A DNA stretch of 64,000 bases from Taenia hydatigena (lineage: Eukaryota; Platyhelminthes; Cestoda; Cyclophyllidea; Taeniidae). Made by a program: the position numbers and the translations under genes. This document shows positions 50,935-63,378 of this stretch, piece by piece (the first letter of the stretch is position 1; each line of letters begins with the position of its first letter). The stretch covers positions 19,198,369-19,262,368 of the forward strand of contig JADWOT020000005.1 of assembly GCA_036345935.2 (NCBI GenBank). Reading direction: 5' to 3'. The notes below the pieces were generated by a model, which worked only from the letters and a program-made list of their open reading frames with translations, searched no databases and was not told where the DNA came from.

Positions 50935-51965
50935 GTGAGTAGTGGAAATGGACAGAAAGAGGACAGTATTCATTAATGCTAAACGGGCTTTGTGGCGCCG
51001 CATCCAGCTGTCAACATCTGCCGCGGACAGCATTGACTAATTTAATCCCAATTCGCTGTATAATCTACATTGATGGCATTCTCGTCTTTAGCAGAGATGA
51101 CCGCGAGCATAACGCCAACCCAAGGCTCGTGTTTTAACGCTAGAGCGGCGTAGGTTTGACTCTAAACCCAAAAAATGCCGTTGTCTTCAACGATTTGTTA
51201 TCGTCAGGGGGCATACAGTCTCATCAGATGGGATGGCGGTCACAGAAGACTGTATAAAAAATAATGGCATGGCCATTGTAGTACTTTGTTTGGTTGAACT
51301 ACCGGTTTCGGTAGGTGGCCATATTGCCCTAGCTGCGTAGGCTGGCCTCCAGGCCATGCCAGCAGCTTATTTCCCTCTGTCCGTTGTTTATATATATTCT
51401 ACCCTAGCATTCTGCTTTCTTTTGCTTTCGAGGGGCTTCGGGACGCTACAGCCATCACCGCCAAACAGAATAAGCTCCATAGTTTCCCAGTTTTGGCAAA
51501 TAAGTACAGGTATTTTATCAAATGTTTTGTTAGGATCTCCAGCAGGGGATAAGAATTTCAAGTAAAAGACGAGCGTAATGAGGCCTTCAAAGAACCGAAG
51601 CAAACAATTAATTCTGCACTGATTCCAATAGAACCAAACTTTGAAGCGAGTTCCAAACAGTTTGCACTGGGTATGGACGGGCAAAAGATACTGGTGGCCC
51701 TCACTTACCCCAGGCGGGTTAGATTCCTCCCGAACCTGCTTCACTTGAAGCACTTCCAAAAGATCCAACCCTACAGCGATGGCACTACTAATATAAATTT
51801 CTGGAGGGCTCTCAAGAGAAAGAATGGATATTGGCACCATGGATCCTCCACCACCCACGAAGAGGAGGAACTGATACATCTGGTTATGGTGGGTTGTTTT
51901 GCAAAAATGGCTAACGCAGAACACATGAATTCACATGAACTCTCTGAATTGGTCTGTAAAGACTA
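50935..51965 (+). pseudogene. Decayed Ty3/Gypsy-type retrotransposon pol fragment (RT to RNase H region)
   Basis: Three plus-strand segments in different frames follow the order of Gypsy reverse transcriptase. At 50985-51120, GLCGAASSCQ (family GLCNAPATFQ) leads to CIIYIDGILVFSRDDREH at about 51057-51110, where the catalytic YIDD has become YIDG. Next come LTLNPKNAVVF and VSSDGMAVTEDCIKN near 51145-51260. After an inserted TG...CA element (51277-51450) follow LHSFPVLANKYRYFIKCF, and then NEAFKEPKQTINSALIPIEP near 51577-51640, matching the start of the RNase H domain. Stops and frameshifts show that it is dead. It is not a gene of the host. Confidence 0.78.
51277..51450 (+). mobile_element. 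Full-length solo-LTR/TRIM-like copy D with 5-bp target duplication
   Basis: 174 bp from TGTAG (51277) to CTACA (51450), flanked on the left by GCCAT (51272-51276) and on the right by GCCAT (51451-51455). It contains TACTTTGTTTGGTTGAAC, CCCTAGCTGCGTAGGCTGG, TATATATATTCTACCCTAGC and CTTCGGGACG. TG...CA ends with a 5 bp target duplication are the signature of LTR integration. It sits inside the Gypsy pol remnant. Confidence 0.92.
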
Positions 51966-52605
51966 AGGCCCTAGTTTCAAAAGCCGAATTTTGGCTGAAT
52001 CATGCAAGATCTTCAGGGTCTGGAAGACGCACACAACATCTAGATATGTGCGATGCAACGGATAAGTGTGAAGAGTGGATCGCATTTTGGTCGCACTACT
52101 GAAGACTTTAACTGAGGATACACAACCGGAAGACTGAGATTTAGGCCTGGAGCGGGCTCTCCTCCTGTACAAGGCTGCAGTCCATACATCAACCTGTGTT
52201 CCACATTCAAGATGCTCACATAGAGTAAAGTGGTAATGCCTTCCGATAATCTCTTATCAACCACGAAAGTAGCGATTGACAGCGTCCTAGAGTACGCCCT
52301 GCGTCTAAAAGGAGGCATTCGAAAAACACTTAGCATCGCATGCAAAATGTGCGACCGCCTTATGTAAGACAGAAGAAATATTTCTACAAACATAGTTGGA
52401 CCAACGTTTACTAAGAAGAAAACCTAGTATAAATACATATGCCGATTCTTCCGCCCAAAAGGTATTGCGAATACCACTACCAATGAAGCAAAGATCCATT
52501 CTGAGCAGTGAAGATTTTCTCATGCGCAAATCACCTCGTCCGTAACACACAGATCCTTGCTCTACGAAGACACACCACCGGTAGGATTCAAAATAAAGTA
52601 GACGC
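51966..52605. other. Unclassified sequence between Gypsy remnant and element E
   Basis: Open frames exist on the minus strand (52040-52393 and 52305-52649) but I recognise no domain. Given the surroundings it is probably old transposon sequence. No RNA gene was seen. Confidence 0.45.
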
Positions 52606-52790
52606 TGTAGTACTTTGTTTGTTGGAACTACGGGTTTCGTTAAATACACAGAGGTGGCCTTACTGCCCTAGCTGCGTGGGCTGGCCTCCGGGCCATGCCA
52701 GCAGCCTATTTCCCTCCGTCTGTTGAATATATATATTCTACCCCAGCATTCTGCCTTCTTTTGCCTTCTTGGGAGCCTCGGGACGCTATA
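52606..52790 (+). mobile_element. Full-length solo-LTR/TRIM-like copy E with 5-bp target duplication
   Basis: 185 bp from TGTAG (52606) to CTATA (52790, one change from CTACA). GACGC lies immediately before (52601-52605) and immediately after (52791-52795). The internal blocks match copies A2 and D, including GCTGCGTGGGCTGGCCTCCG and ATATATATATTCTACC. It is the best-preserved copy together with D. Confidence 0.93.
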
Positions 52791-52964
52791 GACGCATTAC
52801 CAGAAGAGAGAGAACCATACAATGAAAAAAATAGAGGACAATGATCGAAAGGGCGAATGTAGTTTCCCGCGCTTATGCTGTTTTGAGTGTAGCTTTTGGA
52901 CAAAAAGTGCAAGTGAGATGGCAGGTGAGCTAAGTATCACGCCTCCACAAATCTGTACTGGCCC

Positions 52965-53146
52965 TGCAACACTGTTTACTTGATCGTTGGTTTCGGTTAC
53001 AGTCACTTAGGTGGCCAAATTGCCCTAGGGGGGTGAGCTGGCCTCCGAACTATGCCAGTAGCCACGACACCTTGTGTTTGCAAAGTCTATACATTCTGTC
53101 CTAGATTTTTGCCCTTTCTGTTTCAAAGACTGTCTCAGAATGCAGC
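52965..53146 (+). mobile_element. Diverged solo-LTR/TRIM-like copy F
   Basis: An old plus-orientation copy: TGCAACACTGTTTACTTG, GGTTTCGGTTACAG, AGGTGGCCAAATTGCCCTAG, GAGCTGGCCTCCGAACTATG, then a decayed AT box and a blurred 3' end. The right boundary is approximate. Confidence 0.72.
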
Positions 53147-54014
53147 GAATCTTGTTGAATCTAGCTGATAAATATTTCTTAATCCACTTAGCATGATCAA
53201 TTATGGCATATGAAGGCCAGCGAAATCGCTTTACTGGCCAAAAATTACCTTTTAATTTTGTTAAGAGATTTTATGTGAGCCCTATTTTCCCTTATTTATT
53301 CCAAATATGCAAAACCTAAAAAAGTTGGCCAAAAATAAGCAGAGACAAATCACTCACTAACAATAAGATTTAGGCCATACAGCACGTCAAAATTGTTTCC
53401 AGCAGGCTTTGTTTTGTTTGATTCCATAAATTTAATGCCCAAGAGAACTCAACCGCACCATTGAATTTACGCTTAGGATGACTTTCCTACGGGGCAGTGA
53501 GTTTTCTTCAAAATCAGTCGGCGGGGAGGGTACCTCATAAAATCACCTTTTTGCTAACTTTGTAATCAGAGTCATATTGGTAAAATTTTGATCATTCTCA
53601 CACATACTCTGTTGTATTACAAGAAATACTTGATGTATACTTTGGGTTTTCGAAATGTTCGCAATTGACCTGCATCAAATCGTTTCATCTCTGTGCCTCC
53701 TTTCATAGCGTTAAATTTTTAGCTCACTGGATACGTGCATCGCTTGCATTAAATGCTTGTGATTGTTCGTGTTGACTTCAATAAATTTTACGCTAGTGTT
53801 TCACTCCATTCATATCCGCTTTCTTACTTGTCAGCCAACACCGACAGCCCACATAGCTTTTTTGAGCTAATGTTCCACTCCATTATAGATTTGATTTTAA
53901 GATGTGTTTATAATTATTTTCGCTCTATTAGTTGTACGTAAGTTGAGTTCCCATATGTTGGATAAAAAATCAGTGCATACAAATGATGGTATTCGTCTAT
54001 TTTACCACTTATAG
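53147..54014. other. Intergenic / 5' region of the CDF gene
   Basis: This should contain the promoter and the missing first coding exon(s) of the CDF transporter gene, because the exon at 54015 starts in phase 1. A consensus donor GTAAGT lies at 53937-53942, but no upstream frame ending there gives a start codon in the required phase. Nothing else was recognised. Confidence 0.5.
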
Positions 54015-57000
54015 CACCTGATCCGCCGTCGCCGTCCTCCCAGGTCGATCGCGCACCTGTTGGCGCTAATTCTGCAAACTTAAATCCAGACAGGAATAAA
54101 CCAGACTTCTCTAACTCTCCTTCTGTAGATCCGCTGCCTACGAAGCCGTCCATTCATGATGGTACCTAAAATGCAACAAATAAGCCTTGATGACTCAAGA
54201 ATTTGCTATTGAACATTGCTTGCTTCATTAGTTTATCGAAAGTTACAGATGCTATATGAATTCATACTAGGTCTCATTGACTATAACGCGTAAGGAATTG
54301 ACATAACGTTCGTTTGTGGTTGTCACCGGTTCTACCCTCTATGTCTCTTCATTGATAGCAACCAATCTGGCTCTGTAAATACCCGTCCTTGCCTCTCTGA
54401 CCGAACATTTAAAGGGTTGCAGTTCGTCCTCCGTATGGCATTTAACTTCACTTCCACTGTCAGTGCTTATTGCATAGCACCATCGTCGTATCCCCACCTT
54501 CCTTAATTGGTCTTATTCCTTTCGAGAGGTGTTGCACATCCTGATATTCTCAACCCGCTTAATAGATCTTGATTGTCTGACTTTGCCGGCATGTTTGCGA
54601 GCACTCCCTTCACTCCATATCATTTGCTTTCGCATCTGGCGGTTCGGAGAGCAGTAGACGTAGGCTCCCCACTCCTGTCACCTTCTGTGCATTTGCATAT
54701 CAATCTGTTCTCAAATGATCCTACCTGCAGGACTGCCTTCACTGTCGAGGTGCTTTAAAAGGTGCGGGACTGCTTGAATGGGGAACTTTCTAGATGAGTA
54801 ATATAGCGCCATGGTGAGTGGTATGACTGATTAACTGAAAGGCAATTGAAGGATGAATTCGCTAAATCTTGTGTCTGTCTGTCTGGCTGTCTTCCGACCT
54901 CTGTCACACATTTGTCAACACGGTCATTGTGGATTCTGTTTGGGGGGAACCACTTGTTCAATCTCATCGCTGATGGCCAACACATCGAATTCGTTGATTC
55001 CAGCAGTCTGTCCACTCACTCAGTCCTAATTAGGCACATACAACTTCTTCAAAATGCTTGGCATGGGCACTGCTCCACACAATTTAGTGTCACCACATTT
55101 GGCCATCGACGCGAAAGCAATGAAGGTGTCAACTGCTTCCACGCCTATCAGCTTATTCTCATCCATGTCGCGATGCTTAATATGAGTTGAAAGTGATCTT
55201 TCACTTTGCATTTAACTAGAAGTCTGTTTCTACAACTTCTCATCTTCCCTGGCTGCATCATCATCATCATCTTCACCCAATTGGTTTGTGGGTGCTTGCA
55301 CGAGAATGCTTACTTCTCTCTGTGCGCTTTCAGATGAACAGTGGAGGTCGCACCCGATCTCAATGTTCTGGGATAAGTATCGAGGTGAGAATCCTGAGGA
55401 TCGTGAACTCCCATCCAAAGTCAGGTGCGTGCACTAAACCATCCTTTCTATCACCCTTTGAGATGGGCCGCAATTGGCGGATTTTCTGCCCTTTGTAATG
55501 GTGGAAGTGTTGTTCCCTTTGACAAGTGGCCTTCTGCCCGTTCCCCTCCTGTGAGGCCCATTTGGCGTCGCCTCACAGCACTGAGCATCCGTTCTTTTTG
55601 ATGCCGCCGGTTTTCACTTTGTCTTGCCTACATACCACCTCCGTGTTCTCGCTGTTTCATGCATCACATCAAGAGGTCTTCTCCACGGTGTTTCCTTTTA
55701 CCAGTAGGTACCTGTCCGTGCTGTAGGGCAAGGCAATGCAATGCAATTTTGGTAGACTGTTTATCCTCTCGTGGGGCACAATAAGTGACCAGAAGTTGTG
55801 CTTTGCTGTTTGTGATGCAGCATTGTCTCCGTCTTCTCAACGTGAGCGTGACAATTGAAGGTCGAGTGTGTTCTATCATCTCGCGGCAAAGGCCATGCGC
55901 GAATAATGTTATCTGGCGTCAGGATGACAATGCAGTTCCGTTTTGTCGCACTGCTCTTTCGATAGGATCAAAGCATCTGACAATCATGTGTAGATGGTAA
56001 TCGTCGTTGCTGACAAGAAGAACAAGCATGTTTTTGGGTTGTAGGGTGCAACAATGTCCTCCTACTTGTGAATGTGATCGGAACAGAGGTTTATTGTAAC
56101 ATTTAATGAATGTAATGTAACAGTTTCGTTGTCCTTCGCGTGCAAAGATGAATCACGTCTCTACAATGCAGTTCACAAATTCACGCAGTCAACTGCAGTT
56201 TGAAGTTAGAGTGGAGGTCATGGAGTGTAGTTGATGAAGAATCTGCTTCGTCCGGGTACAATGGTGTGGCCTGTTCGCTAGTCCTTTTGATTGACGGGTA
56301 AATTCCTATGGCAATCATTTCATTCTACCTACAGCTATTGGCGTCGCCATGTTCGCATGCAAGCTGTTCGTATCTGTTTTAGTGCGAAGTAAGTCTCTCT
56401 GGACTGTCTTATGTCACTAATTCATTCACCACATTCAGTTTTGAGTCGTTGATGCACCTCCTTGTCTAAGAGTTCAATGGGATCCACATTTCATCTGTTC
56501 TCGCTTCCAAATGAATTCATTTTTCTTACCTGTCTGCAGGAGAATAGTATGTTCTAGCGAATTCTCAATTATTTTCTGCATTTAATTGGTTCATCACTGC
56601 ATGAGATTGTTTATTTACTCTATAGATCTTTCCGCCTCGATATTTACAACGATTTTGGACGTCCATATCACGTTTAGTCGGGAAAATTGAAACTTATCTG
56701 CCTCAAGTCGTCTGTTTGTTTCTTGGAAATTCCTAGCAATTCTCGCTTTGTTCCAGTGGTACGGTTTCAAATATCATACCTTCTGGCTCTGGGTCACTTC
56801 GAATGTATACGTATCGCGTAGCAGTCGTCCATTTCTCCTCAATCCCCTGAGTGTCCTATCTTCTCATTATTGGCGTATTTAGTTCTCCATTGTTTTACAC
56901 TGTTTCCGGTGTGATTGCTCTGCTGCCGATGTTTTAATTCTGGTCGACGGTTGTACTGTGTTCACATTGTATTAAGCGGAAATAATTTTGCTGAATACAA

Positions 57001-60000
57001 GGGAAGAATACTACCCAACATTTCAGGTAATTTAAGGGTCTATTGAGTCATTCCCCATTTTCAAGGCTCTGGAGTGGGTTTTCGCTACTTTCCATCATTC
57101 CAATTTCTAATTCTATCCCCAACTACCCAAGTTCCATTTTCTGGTTCAAGATAGACAAAATAAAGAATGCTACGTTTCATACACCTCTTCTCCTATAACA
57201 ACCCTCTTGAATGAACTGTTTTATCCCTTTTTTCTACGTTCAGGAAGTTTTACAAGAAGCAGGACAGGTTAATTGAGTCGCTCCAGTCGACAGTGTCCCT
57301 GCTGAAGGACGCAGATGGTGAGATGGAGGAGCGTAACCACGTATTGCGACACCAGAATCGAACCAATAACCTCCTCATCAAGTTCACCTTCCTACTTAAC
57401 CTCGTGAGTTCTCAGCACTTTGCTTGTTTCATCGGCATCCGTATGTATATGTGCCCACATCTGGTGTGCTTTTCAGCTCCTTCTGAGCAGCAAAATGGCT
57501 GCGTCCATCCTCTCCCACTCCCTCTCCGTCATCTCTTCCCTCATGGACAGTGCGGTCGACTTGGCCTCTGGTTTTACCCTTTGGCTTGCAGCTCATCAGA
57601 TGCGCAAGTCCCGACCCTATAGTTATCCCACAGGTGACTACACTTCCTCATCCTTCCTCATTGCATCCTTTTGTTGCTTTGCAGATATGGCTCAAATTAA
57701 CATGTCCCAATTTTCATGTTTGTCCTTTTCCCAGGTTCGAAAGCGAGTACTATATGCTGCATTTACTAGTGACTGGATGTTAGTATATGTTATGCCATCT
57801 TTTCGGTGACACAAAGTTTGCAGTGGATGACGAAAATGAAACGAATACCTAGGTGTGGCTCTGTCAATCTCGATGTGGATTCAGTGCTGTTCAGGGAGTT
57901 CCCGAGTTTTTTTTTGTTTCAGTAACAAGTTTGCTATCAGCGTCATCTGTGTGACCTTCCGGTCTTCCCGCCTGACTCCGACGTCACGAATACGTGACTC
58001 AATGTTCCCTGTCAGGTCTTGATAACTATTGCACTATTAAATCGTACACCACAAAGAGATTTGTTGGCTTTAGTCAAACAAGGTAGAAGTTGAGCTTTAT
58101 TAAGTCTGATAATAATTAGATTTCCTAAACTGTTGAATGGTATAACTAAGTAGAAAATACCTTTTATGAGGTGTTTAGGGTCGAGTTTCCTCTGCAGCCT
58201 CGACAAATGGCATGCTATCGACATATTGACAGCTGTAGTTTATTGGAGTTTTTTTATTGTGGTTCGGTTTCACAACGGTCTGAAGGATGCACTTTTGCCA
58301 GCATTCATTGTGCGGAGGAGCTTTTTTCATTTTCTCATTTCTAATTAGTTTACGCAGTACAAATAACCAGTCAAAACGGCGTTGCACTCGTGAACCTGGA
58401 GTCGGTTCTAGGGGTCCTCTAAGACGCCAAGACTCATTGTTAATTCGACCTTAGTGTACCATGGAAGTTGCATCGTCATTTGAGTCTACTTGGCTTTATT
58501 CGCTAACCTCTGTCTACAATTTCGTTTCCCCATTTCGCATTCCTGATCTCAAGAGCAGTTGATTAGTACGCGAACTCTGGCATTCGTGGGACATATCAAA
58601 AAGTCTCCCTCTTGATCCTTTTTGAAAGATGCATAGACGCTGAGTTATCCCTGAGGATTCTGTAAGGCCTAGAAATCTGCAATTAACTTTAGTCACATCA
58701 TGCAGAAGGGTAGGGAGATCATCAGAATACGGATGTCTGGAATAACTAGCCTTGGAGTTGAATCAAAGTAAATATTGCTTCCCCACGTCTAGGACGCAAA
58801 CGTCTGGAGCCAGTGGCGGTGATCATCCTCTCAGTGATAATGGCTAGCGTCTCAGTTCAAATAATGGTGGAAGCAGTGCAGACCATCTACAACATGGCCG
58901 CCAATGACCAGGGTCCTCCAACCATGAGTAATCTCACTATTGGCCTTGTTGCTTCCACAATCGGTAAGCCGCTCTTAATGCCTTCACACTCATCTACAGT
59001 CACCCTTTCATTGTCCACTTATGTACTACCAAAACCATTCGGTGCGAAGTGGCGTAACATCTGCGTGCTGCCTTGTGTTAAGTAGCAGAATCGCATATGC
59101 ATTCGCCAGTAGATTTACCCATCGTTTCAACCGTGTTGAAATGTCTTTGGCAGTTGGATTTTGGTCTCGCTGCACTTTGTTTCCAAAAGTGTATGTGCAT
59201 ATTTACTTAGTTGGAAGCCTTGTCCGAACCGCATCGTTTTGAATAACCAAATTTCCCTGTGATCGCAACTACATCACACCCTGATACCTTCCGGACAGGA
59301 ATCCTGCATGCCTCCCTTTTCGAGGAGCAGAGTCACCTCTTAGATGATCAGTGCAGATGTTGTAGTTTCATGTCCGCTTCAGCCGGCCACCTTTGCCAAT
59401 TCCACAAAGCTCATATTCAACTGTACCTCTTTCCACTGTCCAACAAGAGTGCCTTTAAAAGTTATTGAAGAATGGTGATTTGCGAACTGAAGCGCATGCT
59501 TAAAATTGTGGCGATAGTGCACCAAATTACCAAAAATTCAAAGATGGGTCTCACCGCAATGCCGGAAATTTCGAAACTTCCTCTTTTGTGGAAGTGGTCT
59601 CTTCATGCTTGGAGGTCGAGATGTTTATGCAGTGAAGCGAGCAGTCTAGTAAGAGTCTCATCCACACGTCTCGAATTAATTACCCGTATTTTCAATACCT
59701 AAACTCAAAATAAAAAAAAATGTCAACAGGCAGTCATGTAAACAACTTTTTAATAAAAGTGTTATCAAAACATTTCTACCTAAGGTCGTTTTCGTACTTG
59801 GTAGAGCTCTCCTGAGGCCATATTACGGGTTTTCAGTTGCTGTGCCTAATGCGGAATGGAAATTAGCACTTGTTTGCGTGTTGCTGCGACCTCACTCACC
59901 TGCCATGCAGATGACCCCATTTCGATGCTCTCTTAGTCAATGATGCCAAACAACTGTCTCCATTTAATTTTTGACAATAATTTTGTATCACTTGCTACTA

Positions 60001-63000
60001 TAATCCTCGCTCATTCCTATTGAGTTGGCGGCAGCGCCTGGTCAGGGGTAGAAAGTTACGCTTATGACCTTTGATGCAGAAATATCTAACGTTCCTTTCC
60101 TTGGTTGTCCACGATAGCGATACATTTGAAAACAATAGCAATCCTGTCATCTTCCTTGGATAGAAATCGTAGCCATCATCCCCATTCATTAAATAACCAC
60201 GGTGCCTCTCATGGTCACGTCCTGCCAACTTGTCTTCCAGCCTAATGTGGCCTTGAAGAAGTTTGTTGTTTGTCCTCCCTTTCTGCCAACTAAATCAACA
60301 AATTAGGCGTCGTAATAAACAGGACTGCCACAATTCGCCTACAAATGATTCATACAACAGAAGGAAAGGTGTAAAACAAATAAGCAAACCTTAAAAACTA
60401 CCCTTCTAGCTGCTCTTGTTAATATTTCTCCTCTTTTCACAGTGGTAAAGGTCTCCCTCTTTCTGGCCTGTTGGAAGTTCGGACGGGGTGAATCTGTGGC
60501 AGCCCTGAAGAACGATCAACTCAACGATTCCCTGAGCAACTCCATCGCGCTCGTTTTCAGTACCCTCTCTGCACGAATTGGTACAGTCTGTCTCTCTTAT
60601 TCTTACAAGGGGTGCCGCTTTTTCCATCTTCACTTCCCTCAATATGTCAAATCCTTCTTAATAGGCCTGAATTTAAGGATTGAAATGGAAACCGGATGGG
60701 TTGGAACAATAAAAGGATGAGTTAGAGGCGCCCAAGTATTAGATATGAAGGGACGAATAAACGGACGAACCACATCAGTTCCCATGTTTTAGTTCTTTTC
60801 AGTATCCAAAGACGTTGTAATATGTAAATTGTTACAGAATAGATGTGCTACTGACGAAACGTCATGGTTTAGCCACTGTGGATAAGTGTTCAATTGCTTC
60901 GATACCCTTCACCTGATATCATTCTTTTGTTCCACACTTTTTCTCCGTGTGGGGTTCCACGCCGATAGGGGTGGTTGATTTGATGCCTCTGTTGTGATCC
61001 ACTTTCCTCTCCTGCTTGACGATTTTCGTCGTAAGTTAGGTTAAATCTAAACTTCTAATCAATGGGGTATTTCTGTAGAAAATATTGTGCTAGATCTCGT
61101 TCCATGACGTGTTTTTGAAGAAAGACATTCTTTTGCGGTGTCGCACCCATGCAAATTCCTTTTTCAAATGTATCCTTGACGCACCGTTATAAGCTTCTTG
61201 AGCTGTTGGCTTGGCGATCCTCTTAATAAAGGCGATGTCAAATAAGCGTATTCCATTCCATAAGGGTAAATGCACTATTATTTCCTTTTCATTGTTTTCT
61301 TGTGAGAATATTGCCTTTCACATAGTGTTGGTTAAAAGTCTTACGATGGCTAATTGTTTAGCCCATCTGGATGGTTTGACACTTCATTTTTCAAGCGCTT
61401 CAAGTGTTGCTGTGGTGTATGGTACCCATTAATAGGTATCAAATCCGAGGGATTCCTTCCCCTTCCACGTTTTCAGCGGCTTCAATTGTGGAGCTGGGTA
61501 ATTCGCATTTGGTGCAATTTCATCCAAATTGCTAGGCTTTAGGATATCAGGGCACCACAACTAAGTGTAACAAGTGATGCCCGATTCTGAAACGCCTTTT
61601 AACAACCAGTGTTGTTTCTCCTGTTTGAGTTTATTATCTTTGCGGTCACACGAACAATAATGTCTTCTTCTTTTTTGATCGCACTTTGATCAGCGAATCC
61701 GCAATCCCGTGACGCCAACTCAAAGTCCTCAACCTGTCTGCCTTTTTTCTCACAAACCTCGGTGTCGGTGAGGTCTCTTTTATGGTGGCAGTATCTAGGT
61801 CCTGTTTACTAAAAAAAGGGCGCTCTGTAACCAAGTTGAGGACTCACCACCGGCTCACGTGAGGATGCCTCACTCTCTCATCTGTCCCTAAGTTGGTTTC
61901 CTATTTCGACGAGTATCGGTGGCGTTGTCATAATCAGTCAGTCCACTTGACTAGAGTAAGCAATATGATTTACTGTTTTACGTTCAAAGCGTTTCGACAT
62001 CAGTGGCGAATAGCACAGCAACACAAGTAAATGTGGTTAAGCGTTTGCACTTTTCATAGAACTGCAGCTCTATCAGACCCATCTGGGAACCGGCTGCAAT
62101 TCTAAATGGCAACGATAGCTGCCAGTATGTTTATCAATGCCTACGATGATAGACAATGCTTGAATGCAGGAACCCTGGCGGTGATGCCCTTTGCATAGTT
62201 TGTGATGAAGGAAGTGGAAATGGACCCGCTTCATGCCCGTCCTTGTGATTTGTGGCTATTTTTGCAGCTACCGTGCTCTGGTCCACATCACACCAGCCAC
62301 GTGTCGTCTTGCTTTTTCCGTTGAAGTGCTCTTTGACCGATCTTTTGGACACTAAATGTCATTACGCCCAGGGGCGTGTTTTCATGCACTCTTAGGAGTT
62401 CACATTCGAGCATTGCAAGGGCTCAGTGGCATCAATTGTGACAATACTAATCACAATCGCCCAAGTTATCTAACTTGTGTGACATCATCCGGTAGTATTC
62501 GCATGTGCCAAATGTATGCTTAAATGTGTGCTGCTTGAAATTGTCACTTTTATTTGATTGCTTTAACACTGGATTTGATCATTTTGCCCTCCATTGTTGT
62601 AGAAGGAGTCCCGTATCTGAAGTACTTAGATCCTTCAGGGGCCATTATTATCGGTGCCTACATCGTCTACAGTTGGTGGAAGATGGGTGCAGGTGAGTTC
62701 CATTGTTTGCACAAATTTTGAAACTTTTTCTCACCTTATTTACCAATAGAAAAATATTGTCAGGGCTGGTTTAATTTGACACCTATTTGTCTCAATAACA
62801 TTTACGGTGCCTTGTTTGGTATCGTCGTTGGGTCACCTTCGAATAGCAGAAAGATGTCTGCATCAAGTTCCTTGTTGTCTCCAATGAAGGTAGCAGGCAG
62901 TAAAGTCTGGAAGTAGTTGCTACGAGAGACAATGAAAATTGGGCATCACTTGGATACTATGTTGGATGAAGAGGGGGTTGTGAAGTAGTTGATGAAGTAT

Positions 63001-63378
63001 TTGAAGGTGATATTTTGCGCAGCTAAAACAAGTGTTGATACGACGCGGGTCGGTCACACACGCCCTCATGTGATCATTGTGAGGCGATTTACTCGAGTGC
63101 TTTGACACCCACAGGAGAAAAGTTGAACGATGAAATATCGCCTTTGCTATGCTGCACTTTTGCCGGCATCACTCCTCTCGTGAATGCTCAGTATCAGTAG
63201 CTAGTTATAGAGATTGGTCCTTTCCTCCCTCACAGAACACACACGGAACCTCACGGGCTACAGTGCGGATCCAGCGTTTCTACAACGCATCACCTTCATC
63301 TGTGTCAACCATCATCCCTCCATCGAGCGTTTGGACACAGTCCGTGCCTTCCATCTGGGCAGCAATTTCATGGTAGAG
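54015..63378 (+). CDS. Cation diffusion facilitator (CDF) metal transporter, DxxxD/DxxxD type (partial at both ends)
   Basis: Membrane exporter that moves divalent metal out of the cytosol in exchange for protons. Eight exons, all in phase, encode about 365 residues: a Pro/Asn-rich N-terminal region, HPISMFWDKYRGENPEDREL, then KFYKKQDRLIESLQ as in MTP-type CDFs. Six membrane segments follow: TM1 LLIKFTFLLNLLLLSSKM, TM2 with metal-site DSAVD, the YSYPTGRKRLEP loop, TM3 VAVIILSVIMASVSV, TM4 NLTIGLVASTIGVVKVSLF, TM5 with DQLNDSLSNSIALV, TM6 LDPSGAIIIGAYIVYSWW. The C-terminal cytosolic domain contains FICVNHHPSIERLDTVRAFH. The TM5 site reads DxxxD where zinc CDFs have HxxxD, which in known CDFs goes with manganese (or iron) rather than zinc. 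This is closer to plant MTP-like and nematode proteins than to mammalian zinc SLC30s. Substrate is inference. The start and the last exon(s) were not found. Confidence 0.92.
54015..63378 (+). other. Exon map of the CDF gene
   Basis: Exons: 54015-54161, 55334-55424, 57244-57403, 57477-57633, 58793-58963, 60443-60580, 62603-62692, 63236-63378. Junction phases agree throughout; four successive introns (after 57633, 58963, 60580 and 62692) are phase 1. Only the intron 57404-57476 is short (73 nt). The rest run from about 0.5 kb (62693-63235) to about 2 kb (60581-62602), contain no gene I can see, and many small frames within them are without domain content. The first exon listed is the least certain: it has coding character and fits in phase, but its Pro/Asn-rich sequence is not conserved. 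Confidence 0.85.

Noticed and set aside
51388..51924. Minus-strand open frame of 178 codons
   Set aside because: It runs antisense through the Gypsy remnant and half of element D, and its translation resembles nothing. The plus-strand Gypsy reading explains the sequence.
52040..52649. Minus-strand frames considered as LINE reverse transcriptase remains
   Set aside because: I could not find a catalytic or other diagnostic motif, so I leave the region unclassified.
49645..52790. Interpretation of the TGTAG...CTACA elements as MITEs (DNA transposons)
   Set aside because: The inverted identity at the ends is only about five bases, while TG...CA ends and 5 bp target duplications at two copies fit LTR integration better. 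Not fully excluded.
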